Shown here: positions 9,197 to 23,365 of the stretch, piece after piece
Position numbering within the stretch: the first letter of the stretch is position 1
Layout: each line of letters begins with the position of its first letter
Source: Nitrosomonas sp. Nm84
GTDB taxonomy: Bacteria; Pseudomonadota; Gammaproteobacteria; Burkholderiales; Nitrosomonadaceae
DNA: 64,000 nt
Assembly (NCBI RefSeq): GCF_003201565.1
Contig: NZ_QJJP01000019.1
Coordinates: 1 to 64,000, forward strand
Direction of reading: 5' to 3'
Position numbers and translations under genes: made by a program
The notes under the pieces: model-generated
Told to the model about the DNA's origin: nothing
The model's database searches: none
What the model saw: only the letters and a program-made list of their open reading frames with translations

Positions 9197-10684
9197 ATGG
9201 CCATTACTGAATTTTCCTGGGATAAGCCTCTGAGTAATCAAAGCATATTGCTTGAGATAAAGGGAGATAGGCTCAAACTGAGCGACGATGTTCTGATCAG
9301 CAATATCCGATGGTTTATTACCTTTCGGTGGGCGCTGATAGCCACATTGGTTTTCTTTGAAATCTTAATGCTGTCAGCTTCAGATACGCTCATGCAATTA
9401 GGCATTAGCGAACAACAGAAATGGCCAGTTGCCATCATCATTGTATTGGTTTTTGCAAATATTGCTTACATCTTTTCATTAACTCATTTTAAATCAAGTA
9501 AATATAACTCACCCTCTATTAATTTATGGGTACAGATCATCGTTGATCTGATCTGTTTATCCGTTGTCGTACATTTCGTTGGCAGCACTACTACGCCGAT
9601 TTCTTTTTTCTATGTGCTGCATATCGCATTAGCATGCATCTTTTTTTCTACCCGTGAAAGTCTGTATGTGACGATATTAGTCTGTTTCATGGACATGATT
9701 GTAATCGTTGCTGATAATTTTTTGATCACTCAAACACCACTCTCAACCCTGTTAAGTGGTCATTTTTTGTCTGAAGGCTCGCGTACGGATGGCGCAATAT
9801 TATGGATGTTTTTTCTTGACGCCTTATTTTTTATCGTCTGGTATGTTGTCTCGAGACTTTCTCTAATCGTTCGCGCTCATGAACGTCACCTAGTGGATGC
9901 ATATAAACAGATCAATCAAGCACAGGTAGAAAAAGATCAATACGCATTATTAATCACACATCAACTTAAGTCTCCGCTTGATGCTATCCGCAGCAAAATA
10001 AATTTAATAAAAGAAGGCTATTTGGGAGAAACAACACCTGAAATAAGTGCCGCGCTAGAGCAGATGGATACCCGTGCAAAAAATATGTCTGGTTTAATAC
10101 TTGATTTACTTCGGTTAGAACGATTGAAAGATACTTGTCTTGATACCGCAGTTTTCGAGTCTGTTGATATTCAAGCCGCTTTGTATAAGTGTATTGAAAA
10201 ACTAACTCCTGTTGCCAATTCAAAAAATGTCGCGCTTAATTTATCGATTGAGAACTTTATCTGCAAGGTAATCCCTGATCAATTGGGAATACTGCTGGAA
10301 AATATTATTACTAATGCAATTATCTATTCGCATAACGACACGTCAGTTGAAATCACATCCACGATCAATCGGCTTGATCAAAGCGCCAGCATCACTATCA
10401 CTGATCACGGTATTGGTATAGAGAACAAGGACCTGCCTAATATATTCAATGAGTATTTTTATTCACCTAGGGCGGCAATACATAACAAAGCAACCAGCGG
10501 CATCGGTTTGTCTATTGTTAGAATCGCAGCAGAAAATAATAAATTGAGAATCAAAGTTGTCAGCGAACCAGGTGCAGGTACCTCGTTTACCGTGATTTTT
10601 AACGATACCCAACCACCTTCACCTTTTCCTATTGAACAGCAAGAAACTCAATCAGTATCCACAGCTAAAATAAATTTGTCTTAG
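9197..10684 (+). CDS. Membrane histidine kinase
   Basis: A 495-aa sensor. Residues about 38-220 contain five to six hydrophobic segments with almost no periplasmic loop, so it probably senses within the membrane or the cytoplasm. The H-box is ITHQLKSPLDAI with phospho-His255. The ATPase domain has the N-box ENIITNAIIYS, G1 DHGIGI and G2 GIGLSIV. A Pro/Gln/Ser-rich tail of about 25 residues follows the catalytic domain. It is co-transcribed with the receiver protein just upstream. The signal is unknown. Adjacency to a di-heme peroxidase makes redox sensing a guess only. Confidence 0.88.
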   Translation: MAITEFSWDKPLSNQSILLEIKGDRLKLSDDVLISNIRWFITFRWALIATLVFFEILMLSASDTLMQLGISEQQKWPVAIIIVLVFANIAYIFSLTHFKSSKYNSPSINLWVQIIVDLICLSVVVHFVGSTTTPISFFYVLHIALACIFFSTRESLYVTILVCFMDMIVIVADNFLITQTPLSTLLSGHFLSEGSRTDGAILWMFFLDALFFIVWYVVSRLSLIVRAHERHLVDAYKQINQAQVEKDQYALLITHQLKSPLDAIRSKINLIKEGYLGETTPEISAALEQMDTRAKNMSGLILDLLRLERLKDTCLDTAVFESVDIQAALYKCIEKLTPVANSKNVALNLSIENFICKVIPDQLGILLENIITNAIIYSHNDTSVEITSTINRLDQSASITITDHGIGIENKDLPNIFNEYFYSPRAAIHNKATSGIGLSIVRIAAENNKLRIKVVSEPGAGTSFTVIFNDTQPPSPFPIEQQETQSVSTAKINLS

Positions 10685-10688
10685 TAGT

Positions 10689-10806
10689 AGGTCGAAGCAG
10701 CCAATGCAAAGAAAAAGGTAAAAAAACACAGTTTATGCATAATAAATGAGCATTCTGAGCCTGTTTTTAACACCGTAGCAACAACGTAGTAGGTAGTTTT
10801 TTAACG
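10689..10806. repeat. Dispersed intergenic repeat, degenerate copy (MITE-like family 1)
   Basis: The core at 10725-10766 (CACAGTTTATGCAT, then GAGCCTGTTTT) aligns over about 45 bp with 45275-45316 (CACAATTTATACAT, then GCGCCTGTTTT). Both copies begin near AGGTCG and end in a T-run followed by AACG/AACAG. It sits between the histidine kinase and comEC genes, which converge here, and contains no reading frame. Confidence 0.5.
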
Positions 10807-10876
10807 CCCCAACAACAACCAAATCTAAAAACCATTTGCTGCAGCATAAGGACAAGGCAGCCTATCTCAATGAATA

Positions 10877-13288
10877 TCAATCAGTATAATATTGATCCAT
10901 ACTTTGCTGCCAATAGCGGCGGCGTAATTCTCTCCAACTATCAGCAAACCACCCATTTTTTGTAAAACGCAGCAAGATAGCGCCATCAGCATCGCTACGC
11001 AGCAATTGGCTTCCTAACTTACGATAGCGCGCTACTACTGCTTCGCGTGGATGGTCATAACGATTATGGTAGCCTACCGTGAAGATTGTTAATGCAGGAT
11101 TCACTTGTTGTATAAAAGCGTGAGTTGACGAAGTGTTACTGCCATGATGCGGCGCGATCAGCACTGTCGCTGAAAGCTTATCGCCAGCGCGAGCCAATAA
11201 TGCAGATTCATCCTTATTACCAATATCAGATGGTAATAACACACTGCCGTAAATGGACGTAATTTTTAACACACAGCTGTTTGCATTGGTTTTATTTTGA
11301 GAATTCTTATCGCCATATGCCACAGGATGTAGTAATTCGAAATCTACATCATCCCATTGCCAGGATTGGCCGGCACGGCATTGAACCTTATGCATTGCAG
11401 CTTGCTGTATCGGATGCTGATGATCCAATGAAGATGATAATGTCCCGACAGGCATCGCCGTCAATATGGATAATGCACCACCACTATGATCCATATCGGC
11501 ATGCGACACAATCAGCGCATCAAGTTGCCGAACACCCTCTCCACGCAGAAAAGGTACAATAATACGAGCGCCGCTATCGGATTCCCCGAAACTTGGGCCG
11601 GTATCAAATAACAAAGTATGATGTTCAGTACGCGCCACTACTGCCAAACCTTGCCCAACATCCAGCACTGTCAACCATAGTTCGCCGGCTTCTGGTTTGA
11701 GTGGCTGCAGCAGGAACATTGGCAATAGTGCAAGCACACCCAACCAACGTGCGGGAAAACCTGCGAAGAATCCTAACCCCAGACTTCCTGGCAACAACAT
11801 CCAAACCATCCCTAAGATAGCCACCAATATCGTCCACATTGGAGGTACATGCTGTTCCCAAACAGCATCCGATAAATGACTCAACCACTGCAATAATGTC
11901 ATGCCAACACTAAGCGCTTCATGAGCCAGAGGCAGCAGAAAGTCAAACCATGGGATCGTAGCTAACAATACTAAAGGCACTACTACAAAACTTACCAGAG
12001 GAATGGCAATTGCATTAGCAACGGGCGACACCAATGATACCTGCTGAAATAAGCCAAGTAATAGTGGAATCAATCCTAATGTGATGGCCCACTGAATCCT
12101 TAGCCACCCTCTGAACCAATGTATTTTTCCAATTCGTCCTACCGTTACCAGCATGATGATGGCGATCGCACCAAATGACAACCAAAACCCTGGCGCAATG
12201 GTCGCCCACGGATCCAGTAGCACCACCCATAATAAAGCCCACATCAGCACCGTCATTGGCGAAGTAAACTGTCCTCGCCATAGCGCAATCGCGACTACAG
12301 CTAACATATACAATGAGCGCTGCGCCGGAATTGCAAAACCCGACAACATTGCATAACCAAAAGCCACTATTAATCCGGCAATGACAGCAGCCCGACGCGC
12401 TGGTAAACGCAATACCAAATAAGAATTACAGCGCCACAAGCGAAATACCAGTGCAAATACCAAACTTGAAACCAAAGTGATATGCAAACCGGAGATTGCC
12501 ATTAGATGAATCGTTCCTGTCCGAATAAACACCTGCCACTGATCACGTGGAATGACGTACTGATCTCCCGTCGCCAAGGTTTTTAAAACACCGGCATAAG
12601 TGTGATCCATTAAAACATCAGTAAATCGCTGTTGGATCTCTTCACGAACATGCTCAATCCAATAACTTGGATGATCAACCATATGATCCAATAGATGATT
12701 ATCAACTGAATTACGAATATATCCGGTTGCTCGAATATTACGTTCCAATGCCCACACCTCATAATCAAAGCCATGCGGATTTGCATTGCCATGAGGTTGC
12801 TTAAGACGCACCATCAATTGCCAGCGCTGTCCTACTTTCATTACAGGCTGCGACATTTCATCGCTATCAAGTTCAAATTGACGGTTTTTATACCAAGATA
12901 ATGCGATACGTTGGGGTACAATCGCACCCTCTGTGGCAACCTGTTCAACGTCAAACTGGAAACGCGCACTGCGATCATTTTTCTGCGGCAAGCTGGCTAT
13001 TACACCGATGATTTGAATATCCTGCCGCTCCCATTGTGAAGGTAATGAATCAGCCAAACGCCAATGCGCAAAAGCAGCCGCCCAGAGAAACCCAAGCCCA
13101 AAAAAGACAATCCATAACAAAATGTTATTGACTATTATCAGCCCTGCCGATTGATATCGTCGCAACCATCCAATCACGATTACGAGCAGCAATAAACCCA
13201 AGATCCACGTTAGCTCAGGTAATTTATCTTGTTGTTGCAGCAAACCGGTACCTGATACAAAAGCAAGAATATTTAGTCGTGACAGCAT
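10877..13288 (-). CDS. comEC: DNA-internalisation channel protein ComEC/Rec2
   Basis: An 803-aa polytopic inner-membrane protein, the normal length for ComEC. An N-terminal DUF4131-like region is followed by the competence domain with MAISGLHITLV (about 262-272) and many membrane segments. The C-terminus is a metallo-beta-lactamase-like domain with VGQG, SHADMDHSGG (about 592-601) and APHHGSN. ComEC transports single-stranded DNA into the cytoplasm during natural transformation. The pilus and ComEA partners are not in the window. It is monocistronic here, flanked by intergenic repeats on both sides. Confidence 0.93.
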   Translation of the reverse strand: MLSRLNILAFVSGTGLLQQQDKLPELTWILGLLLLVIVIGWLRRYQSAGLIIVNNILLWIVFFGLGFLWAAAFAHWRLADSLPSQWERQDIQIIGVIASLPQKNDRSARFQFDVEQVATEGAIVPQRIALSWYKNRQFELDSDEMSQPVMKVGQRWQLMVRLKQPHGNANPHGFDYEVWALERNIRATGYIRNSVDNHLLDHMVDHPSYWIEHVREEIQQRFTDVLMDHTYAGVLKTLATGDQYVIPRDQWQVFIRTGTIHLMAISGLHITLVSSLVFALVFRLWRCNSYLVLRLPARRAAVIAGLIVAFGYAMLSGFAIPAQRSLYMLAVVAIALWRGQFTSPMTVLMWALLWVVLLDPWATIAPGFWLSFGAIAIIMLVTVGRIGKIHWFRGWLRIQWAITLGLIPLLLGLFQQVSLVSPVANAIAIPLVSFVVVPLVLLATIPWFDFLLPLAHEALSVGMTLLQWLSHLSDAVWEQHVPPMWTILVAILGMVWMLLPGSLGLGFFAGFPARWLGVLALLPMFLLQPLKPEAGELWLTVLDVGQGLAVVARTEHHTLLFDTGPSFGESDSGARIIVPFLRGEGVRQLDALIVSHADMDHSGGALSILTAMPVGTLSSSLDHQHPIQQAAMHKVQCRAGQSWQWDDVDFELLHPVAYGDKNSQNKTNANSCVLKITSIYGSVLLPSDIGNKDESALLARAGDKLSATVLIAPHHGSNTSSTHAFIQQVNPALTIFTVGYHNRYDHPREAVVARYRKLGSQLLRSDADGAILLRFTKNGWFADSWRELRRRYWQQSMDQYYTD

Positions 13289-13335
13289 ATTCTTAGAATT
13301 CCTCTATCCAATAAGATATTGTGATACTCCGAAAA

Positions 13336-13492
13336 AGCCTGTCGGACTTAAGCAATCGCAACAACCAAGTAGAAAAACAAATACGGATTTTCTCGATTTT
13401 GAGGTGCATAGTTGATCTATGCAACGAAAAATTAAGGAATATGAATCGTTATTCCATTGGCACAGCAGACTGGCCTTAGGTCCGACAAACTC
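13336..13492. mobile_element. MITE-like element with GTCGGAC terminal inverted repeats
   Basis: GTCGGACTTAAG (13341-13352) and CTTAGGTCCGAC (13475-13486) form 12-bp terminal inverted repeats with one mismatch, framing about 150 bp of non-coding DNA. An internal palindrome, TGCATAGTTGATCTATGCA, lies near 13408-13426. A small non-autonomous transposable element is the best explanation. It occupies much of the gene-free stretch 13289-13728. The remainder holds nothing recognised apart from the upstream region of the next sensor kinase. Confidence 0.55.
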
Positions 13493-13728
13493 CTAGTTCC
13501 CAATCATCCCGATTATCAAATCATAGCGTTTCAATTTATAATTAATTGATGCCACATATATAATTCCTACAAGAAATCTTTATATTCACTGACATGGCAT
13601 CCGTTCCGATACACTACTTCAGTGCAGAGAAATGTAATTTTGTTCTTTCATCAGATTCAACGTCAGTGAATACACGTTAAATATATGAATAATCCTGTCG
13701 TTACTGCCACTACCGCATAGGAGATGAC

Positions 13729-14883
13729 ATGAATCAGCGTAATGATCAACGCAGCAACAGATATAGAAGGTTAGATGATCATGAAGTCCGTAATAGAATG
13801 GAATTACTCTCCGATCAGCTTCAAATCCAGCAATTAGAGCTGGAAGAATCACGCAATCGCTATGCAGACCTCTACGATCATGCGCCAGTCGGTTATCTGA
13901 CCGTAGATCAAACCGGGAACATCCTATCGATTAATCTGACTGGAGCCGCATTACTAAGAAAAGCGCGCCCATTCCTCATTGGCAAGTCATTCACAAGCTG
14001 TTTCCTAGATATTGATCATCAGACCTTCCACCACTACTTGCAAGAAGTTTTCAATTCTCCCGGAAATGCTACGATTGATTTAAAAATTGGAGATACCCAG
14101 GATCCATTGAGCTTTATTCGTCTGGAAAGCACAGCGACTCATGATAAAAACATGTGCCGCATGATGATGTCGGACATCAGTCAACTCCGAAAAATGATTA
14201 ATCTTAATCGTGACTTACTGAATGAAAATCGGCAACTCATGAAAGGACTATTTCGTGTTCAAGAAAAGGAGCGGCGCATACTCGCTCGCGAATTGCATGA
14301 CGAACTAGGACAATGGTTAACCGCCATTCGTGCAGAAAGTGAAGTCATTTTCAATTACGCCGAACAAGATTCAGCGATTTACACCAGCGCTCAGACTATT
14401 AAAGGGTGTACCGAAAAAATGCACCAAGTAATCCGTACCATGCTGCATCGATTGCGCCCTCCACTTCTTGATACGCTAGGATTACCCGATGCGTTATCCG
14501 AACTTAAAAAACAATGGTGTTCTCGCCATTCGCAAGTAACACTCGAATTAAAATTGGCAGGCAAGCTTGCGACACTTGATGAACAATATAACATTACGAT
14601 ATTTCGCCTTATTCAGGAGGGTCTCAATAATATTTACAAGCACTCGGAAGCCACCTGGACTCAAATCAGCTTAAGTCGTGAAACGATTGAAAATTCTGCG
14701 GATGATTTCTTGTTGCTTAAAATAGAGGATAATGGCAAAGGTTACGATACCAATCAGCAATTCACCGGGTTGGGGTTAGTAGGCATGCGTGAGCGGGTAA
14801 TTGCGCTGGATGGTCGGATGACGGTACGTAGCACGCTCAATGAAGGCACAGAAATTAGCATCAGATTACCTATAAAAATCTAG
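13729..14883 (+). CDS. PAS-domain sensor histidine kinase of the NarX/DegS (HisKA_3) type
   Basis: A 384-aa cytoplasmic kinase with no membrane segment. A coiled-coil-prone N-terminus (about 20-48) leads into a PAS domain (LYDHAPVGYLTVDQTGNI, about 48-165). A HisKA_3 domain follows, with phospho-His190 in ARELHDELGQWLTAI, then a HATPase_c domain (DNGKGYD, then GLGLVGMRERV). It lies 5 bp ahead of a LuxR-type regulator and surely forms a two-component pair with it. The ligand of the PAS domain is unknown. It sits directly upstream of peroxidase 2, which is transcribed towards it. Confidence 0.9.
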   Translation: MNQRNDQRSNRYRRLDDHEVRNRMELLSDQLQIQQLELEESRNRYADLYDHAPVGYLTVDQTGNILSINLTGAALLRKARPFLIGKSFTSCFLDIDHQTFHHYLQEVFNSPGNATIDLKIGDTQDPLSFIRLESTATHDKNMCRMMMSDISQLRKMINLNRDLLNENRQLMKGLFRVQEKERRILARELHDELGQWLTAIRAESEVIFNYAEQDSAIYTSAQTIKGCTEKMHQVIRTMLHRLRPPLLDTLGLPDALSELKKQWCSRHSQVTLELKLAGKLATLDEQYNITIFRLIQEGLNNIYKHSEATWTQISLSRETIENSADDFLLLKIEDNGKGYDTNQQFTGLGLVGMRERVIALDGRMTVRSTLNEGTEISIRLPIKI

Positions 14884-14888
14884 GCAAA

Positions 14889-15536
14889 ATGACAAAACCC
14901 ATTACCATTTTATTGATTGACGATCATCCTGTCGTACGTACCGGCTATCGCCGTTTGCTTGAAAGCACATCGGATATGAGTCTAGTGGCAGAAGCAGAAG
15001 GTGGCGCAGAAGGTTACCAACTATGGCAAGAGCATAAGCCTGATGTCATTATTCTTGATCTTAACATGCCCGGTGTTTGTGGATTTGAAACCATTCATCG
15101 CATCATGGGCAACGATCCTACCGCGCGAATTCTAGTCTTCAGCATGCTAAACAATGTCACGATGGTTCACCGCGCATTAAAAGCAGGCGCCATTGGATTT
15201 ATCAGCAAACAAAGCGGAATTGGAGAAATGATTCATGCGGTGCGCCAAGTCAGTATGGGAAAAACCTATATTGAATCGGAACTGGCTACAGCACTCGCAA
15301 TGCATGCTACACGTAAAGAGAATCATGAAAATCCTTTTGATTTATTGACCAAACGTGAATTCCAAATAGTCAAACTAATCGTAGAGGGAAGTTCCAATAT
15401 AGAAATTGCAGATAAAATCTCTATCAGTCCTAAAACTGTCAGCGTCCATTATCTCAATTTGATGCGTAAATTGGATTTACAAAATACCACACAACTGATT
15501 CGCTTAGCCATCAATCACAATATCATTGACGGATAG
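14889..15536 (+). CDS. NarL/FixJ-family response regulator
   Basis: A 215-aa protein. The receiver domain has DDHPVVR at 11-17, phospho-Asp57 in IILDLNMPG, and Lys in ISKQ. A LuxR-type HTH lies at about 150-212 (LTKREFQIVKLIVEG, then SPKTVSVHYLNLMRKL). It is the cognate partner of the kinase 5 bp upstream. It is the nearest visible DNA-binding regulator to the peroxidase/oxidase promoters, so it is a candidate to bind the palindromic element there. This is inference only. A rho-independent terminator follows at 15587. Confidence 0.92.
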   Translation: MTKPITILLIDDHPVVRTGYRRLLESTSDMSLVAEAEGGAEGYQLWQEHKPDVIILDLNMPGVCGFETIHRIMGNDPTARILVFSMLNNVTMVHRALKAGAIGFISKQSGIGEMIHAVRQVSMGKTYIESELATALAMHATRKENHENPFDLLTKREFQIVKLIVEGSSNIEIADKISISPKTVSVHYLNLMRKLDLQNTTQLIRLAINHNIIDG

Positions 15537-15586
15537 TCAGATCAAATAACGCCGCGTAGTCATAAATCAGCATACTGGAAACACTT

Positions 15587-15623
15587 AAACAAACCCTGTC
15601 TTACCGCACAGAGTTTGTTTTTT
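15587..15623 (+). terminator. Rho-independent terminator of the NarL-type operon
   Basis: AAACAAACCCTGT (15587-15599) pairs with ACAGAGTTTGTTT (15608-15620) around an 8-nt loop and is followed by T residues. It lies about 50 bp after the regulator stop codon. Confidence 0.75.
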
Positions 15624-15676
15624 AAAAAACTCAGCGACAAACTTCTTTATCATTACACAACTACTAAAGATTTTTA

Positions 15677-15706
15677 GAGAGCGCAGACTCAAAGGTCTGC
15701 GTTCTC
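15677..15706 (-). terminator. Hairpin downstream of peroxidase 2
   Basis: GAGAGCGCAGAC (15677-15688) and GTCTGCGTTCTC (15695-15706) form a 12-bp stem with one mismatch and a 6-nt loop, 21 bp beyond the peroxidase 2 stop codon. There is no T tract on the minus strand, so it may be a 3'-end stability structure rather than an intrinsic terminator. Confidence 0.5.
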
Positions 15707-15726
15707 CATAGCTTCCCCTGCCTCAA

Positions 15727-20655
<4,929 letters not shown>

Positions 20656-20808
20656 TTATTTTAAGAGTATGAGTGTTAAATTTTTTACCGGACCGGGCCC
20701 ATTAATCAATCACATTAGCTAATCATTCAACAACGCTTTTGACGAGTTCCCTAATCTGCTACTTTTATTATTTAGAATCTTAGAATTCCACTTCCAATTG
20801 AACGCATA

Positions 20809-20918
20809 CACATATAATTTATATTTAATGCACATATAATTTATATTTTACACACATATAATTCACACAAATTACACATACACTTCACATTTAATACACA
20901 ATCAATGAGCGTATAAAT
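20809..20918. repeat. Four to five degenerate 22-bp AT-rich tandem repeats
   Basis: Units start at 20809, 20831, 20853 and 20875, each beginning CACATA(T/C)A, with a fifth weak unit at 20897. The first two are nearly identical (CACATATAATTTATATTT core). The 22-bp period is about two helical turns, so a protein bound to each unit would lie on one DNA face. They sit between the peroxidase 2 start and its palindromic operator. Confidence 0.7.
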
Positions 20919-20995
20919 AAGCAAAATGCTAGTTTTTATCTAAGCAATTACTTATAAATTCTAAGGATTCATTCGACTATTTCAGTTCGATCGAT
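20910..20995 (-). promoter_or_regulatory. Shared palindromic operator/promoter of peroxidase 2 (site 2)
   Basis: CTAAGCAATTACTTAT (20940-20955) lies about 306 bp upstream of peroxidase 2 and is the same element as at 5417 and 21276. On the gene strand GATAAAAACTAGCATTTTGC follows directly. CTATTTCAGTTCGATCGAT (20977-20995) matches the block at 5455-5473, at the same 22-23 bp distance from the palindrome. The promoter regions of the two peroxidases are therefore homologous. Confidence 0.6.
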
Positions 20996-21275
20996 AATGG
21001 TATTTACAAAAACACTATTACTCATGCAGTTACTTGATATTCTGGGATGATTGAGTCAAAAATATTTAAGCGACATCTCAATTGCCAAAGCAATGTCGGT
21101 GCGAATCACTTAATTGGGAAAATTCTAAGCATTTCATTGATAGCAGTGATTTCTTCAGAGAAACACCCGCTTCTAATTACACAGAAAATTGATATTTTGT
21201 AATAAGAAGATTGCCACTCTCTCTATAACATCAACGTAATCATATTAATTGCTGCGAATCACAATCAGTACATGA

Positions 21276-21325
21276 CTAAGTAAATGCTTAGATAAAAATT
21301 AGCCATTACTTATTTATTTATCAGA
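21276..21325 (+). promoter_or_regulatory. Shared palindromic operator/promoter of the multicopper oxidase (site 3)
   Basis: CTAAGTAAATGCTTAG (21276-21291) is followed by ATAAAAATTAGCCATTACTT, then TATTTATTT, aligning with sites 1 and 2 over about 45 bp on the gene strand. It lies 185-200 bp upstream of the oxidase start and points towards it. The rest of the 20635-21476 divergent region holds site 2, the 22-bp repeats and otherwise AT-rich DNA with nothing recognised. Confidence 0.6.
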
Positions 21326-21476
21326 CTCACACTCCTAGCATGATTGCATCATTAATTAGTAAATTCACCTAAACCAATGTATTGGAGGAAAAAACAAAAC
21401 AACAAGCAAGTAAGGATGTTATGTGTAGTTTGGGCTGACAGTTTCATTAATTTATACAGAAACATAAGGGGATATC

Positions 21477-23351
21477 ATGAAAAATGCAGAGGACGATTTT
21501 ACACAAGATAACACTCCTGATAGTTTACAAGATAATACTTCCGGTCCTCCACCCAATGAATCAAGGCGCGCTTTCTTTAAGGCGACGGGTGCCACCATCC
21601 TGGCAGCACCGGCAATCTTGACCTCACCTAAAAGCGTAGCGCAAGTAATCTCAGTGTTGCCACCCAGTCCGCCAACCACGCCTTGGCTGAAAGAACTACC
21701 TGAAACGACTGACCCCTTGCAACAGACAGATCTGTTTGCAGATACGGATCGGATACCACAAGGAGATCCGAATACTGTATTCGGCGAATGCGGTCGCACC
21801 AAACACCAACGGTGGGATGAATTTTTTGGCAACCCGGTGCTGCAGCCAGATCAGGCAGATGTTTATGAATTGAAGGTCGAAGCGATTACTGATCATGAAT
21901 TTCATCCGGATTATCCCAAACAGCTTGCATGGGGCTATGTGGGCCATACCGCTAGCGATAGCGATCACCTCAATCCTACAATCTTTGCGCGCTATGGACG
22001 CCCAATTCTTCTCCGCTTGCGTAACGAGTTGCCACAGAATCATGTCGGTTTCGGCACACCTGAGATCAGCATACATCTACACAATCTGCACGCGCCTTCT
22101 GAAAGCGACGGTTTCCCGGGTGACTATTTCAGTCCGATAAAATCCGGACCAACTCTCGGCGCGCCGGGGCTATTCAAAGATCATTTCTACCCCAATGTTT
22201 ATGCCGGGTACGACGAATTTCCCAAAGACGCCAATAATCCCGTCGGTGGAGACAAGCGTGAGGCGCTGGGAACGTTGTGGTACCACGATCACACGCTGGA
22301 CTTTACCGCAGGCAATGCGAACCGCGGCATCGCAGCCTTTTACCTGCTGTTCGACGATCTCGATTCGGGCGACGAACATGACCCCAATCCAGCCGCCTTG
22401 CGGCTGCCGAGCCATCCCTACGATTATCCGCTGATATTCCAGGACAAACGTTTCGGCGGAGTGGGCACTGTCACTGAGGGTATCCATGTATTCGATGATT
22501 TTGATCCGGAGGGCACCCTGGGCGACAAAATCACGGTCAATGGCATGATCGAACCCGTGCTGAAAGTAGCCAATCGCAAGTATCGCTTCCGTTTGCTGAA
22601 TGCAGGGCCGAGCCGGTTCTATCAGTTTTATCTGGTCAGTGCCACCAATGTGATACAACAATTCACCTACATTGCCAACGACGGCAATCTTCTGCCCAAA
22701 CCACTCTTTAATCGAGCCAATGTCCGATTAGGCGTGGCCGAGCGCGGCGACATCGTCGTGGATTTCTCCCAATATCCAGTGGGAACGGAACTTTATCTCG
22801 TCAACCGACTGGTGCAGGATAAAACCCGCGGGCCAAGCGGCGTCAAAGCACCAGGCATGCGCGTACTCAAGATCATTGTCGATCGTGAGCCTCCCGAACC
22901 CGATGTCAGTCAGGTACCAAGCACCTTACGCAAGATACGCAGACCAACTCTGACCGAAATCGCTGCGGCACCCATAAGAAAATGGGTATTTGCGCGCAAA
23001 AACGGCATGTGGTCGATCAATGATAAGTTTGTCAACGTCAACTCCCCGGGCGCTCAAATAGCGATAGGCAATTCGGAAATATGGGAACTGCATAATCCGT
23101 CCGGCGGTTGGAGTCATCCTGTTCATATCCATTTTGAAGAAGGCATCATCCTCAACAAATTTGTGGATGGAATCGAAGTACCCATACCCGCACACGAGAG
23201 AGGACGCAAAGATGTCTACGTTTTAGGGCCGAACACACGTCTGAGAGTGTTTCTGCGTTTCCGTGATTTCCATGGCAAGTATGTGATGCACTGCCACAAC
23301 ATGATCCATGAAGACCACGCCATGATGGTGCGTTGGGACATTGTGGAATAA
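21477..23351 (+). CDS. Exported multicopper oxidase (CotA/bilirubin-oxidase type)
   Basis: A 624-aa protein with a twin-arginine-like signal (ESRRAFFKATGATILAAPAI, 28-47), implying folded export through Tat. All copper sites are present: HLHNLH (200-205), WYHDH (268-272), HPVHIH (547-552) and HCHNMIH (605-611) with a Met axial ligand at about 616. These oxidise phenols, metals or pyrroles at the T1 copper and reduce O2 to water at the trinuclear centre. The start has AAGGGG upstream. The SCO gene follows 14 bp downstream, suggesting copper delivery to this enzyme or to an oxidase. The promoter element is shared with the RTX peroxidases. It is not the smaller NcgA-type oxidase known beside nirK in nitrosomonads. 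The substrate is not predictable. Confidence 0.9.
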   Translation: MKNAEDDFTQDNTPDSLQDNTSGPPPNESRRAFFKATGATILAAPAILTSPKSVAQVISVLPPSPPTTPWLKELPETTDPLQQTDLFADTDRIPQGDPNTVFGECGRTKHQRWDEFFGNPVLQPDQADVYELKVEAITDHEFHPDYPKQLAWGYVGHTASDSDHLNPTIFARYGRPILLRLRNELPQNHVGFGTPEISIHLHNLHAPSESDGFPGDYFSPIKSGPTLGAPGLFKDHFYPNVYAGYDEFPKDANNPVGGDKREALGTLWYHDHTLDFTAGNANRGIAAFYLLFDDLDSGDEHDPNPAALRLPSHPYDYPLIFQDKRFGGVGTVTEGIHVFDDFDPEGTLGDKITVNGMIEPVLKVANRKYRFRLLNAGPSRFYQFYLVSATNVIQQFTYIANDGNLLPKPLFNRANVRLGVAERGDIVVDFSQYPVGTELYLVNRLVQDKTRGPSGVKAPGMRVLKIIVDREPPEPDVSQVPSTLRKIRRPTLTEIAAAPIRKWVFARKNGMWSINDKFVNVNSPGAQIAIGNSEIWELHNPSGGWSHPVHIHFEEGIILNKFVDGIEVPIPAHERGRKDVYVLGPNTRLRVFLRFRDFHGKYVMHCHNMIHEDHAMMVRWDIVE

Positions 23352-23365
23352 CAGGAGGCTATATC

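Noticed and set aside
20809-20918. Possible CRISPR array
   Set aside because: The 22-bp units are directly adjacent with no spacers and are AT-rich, and no cas genes are present.
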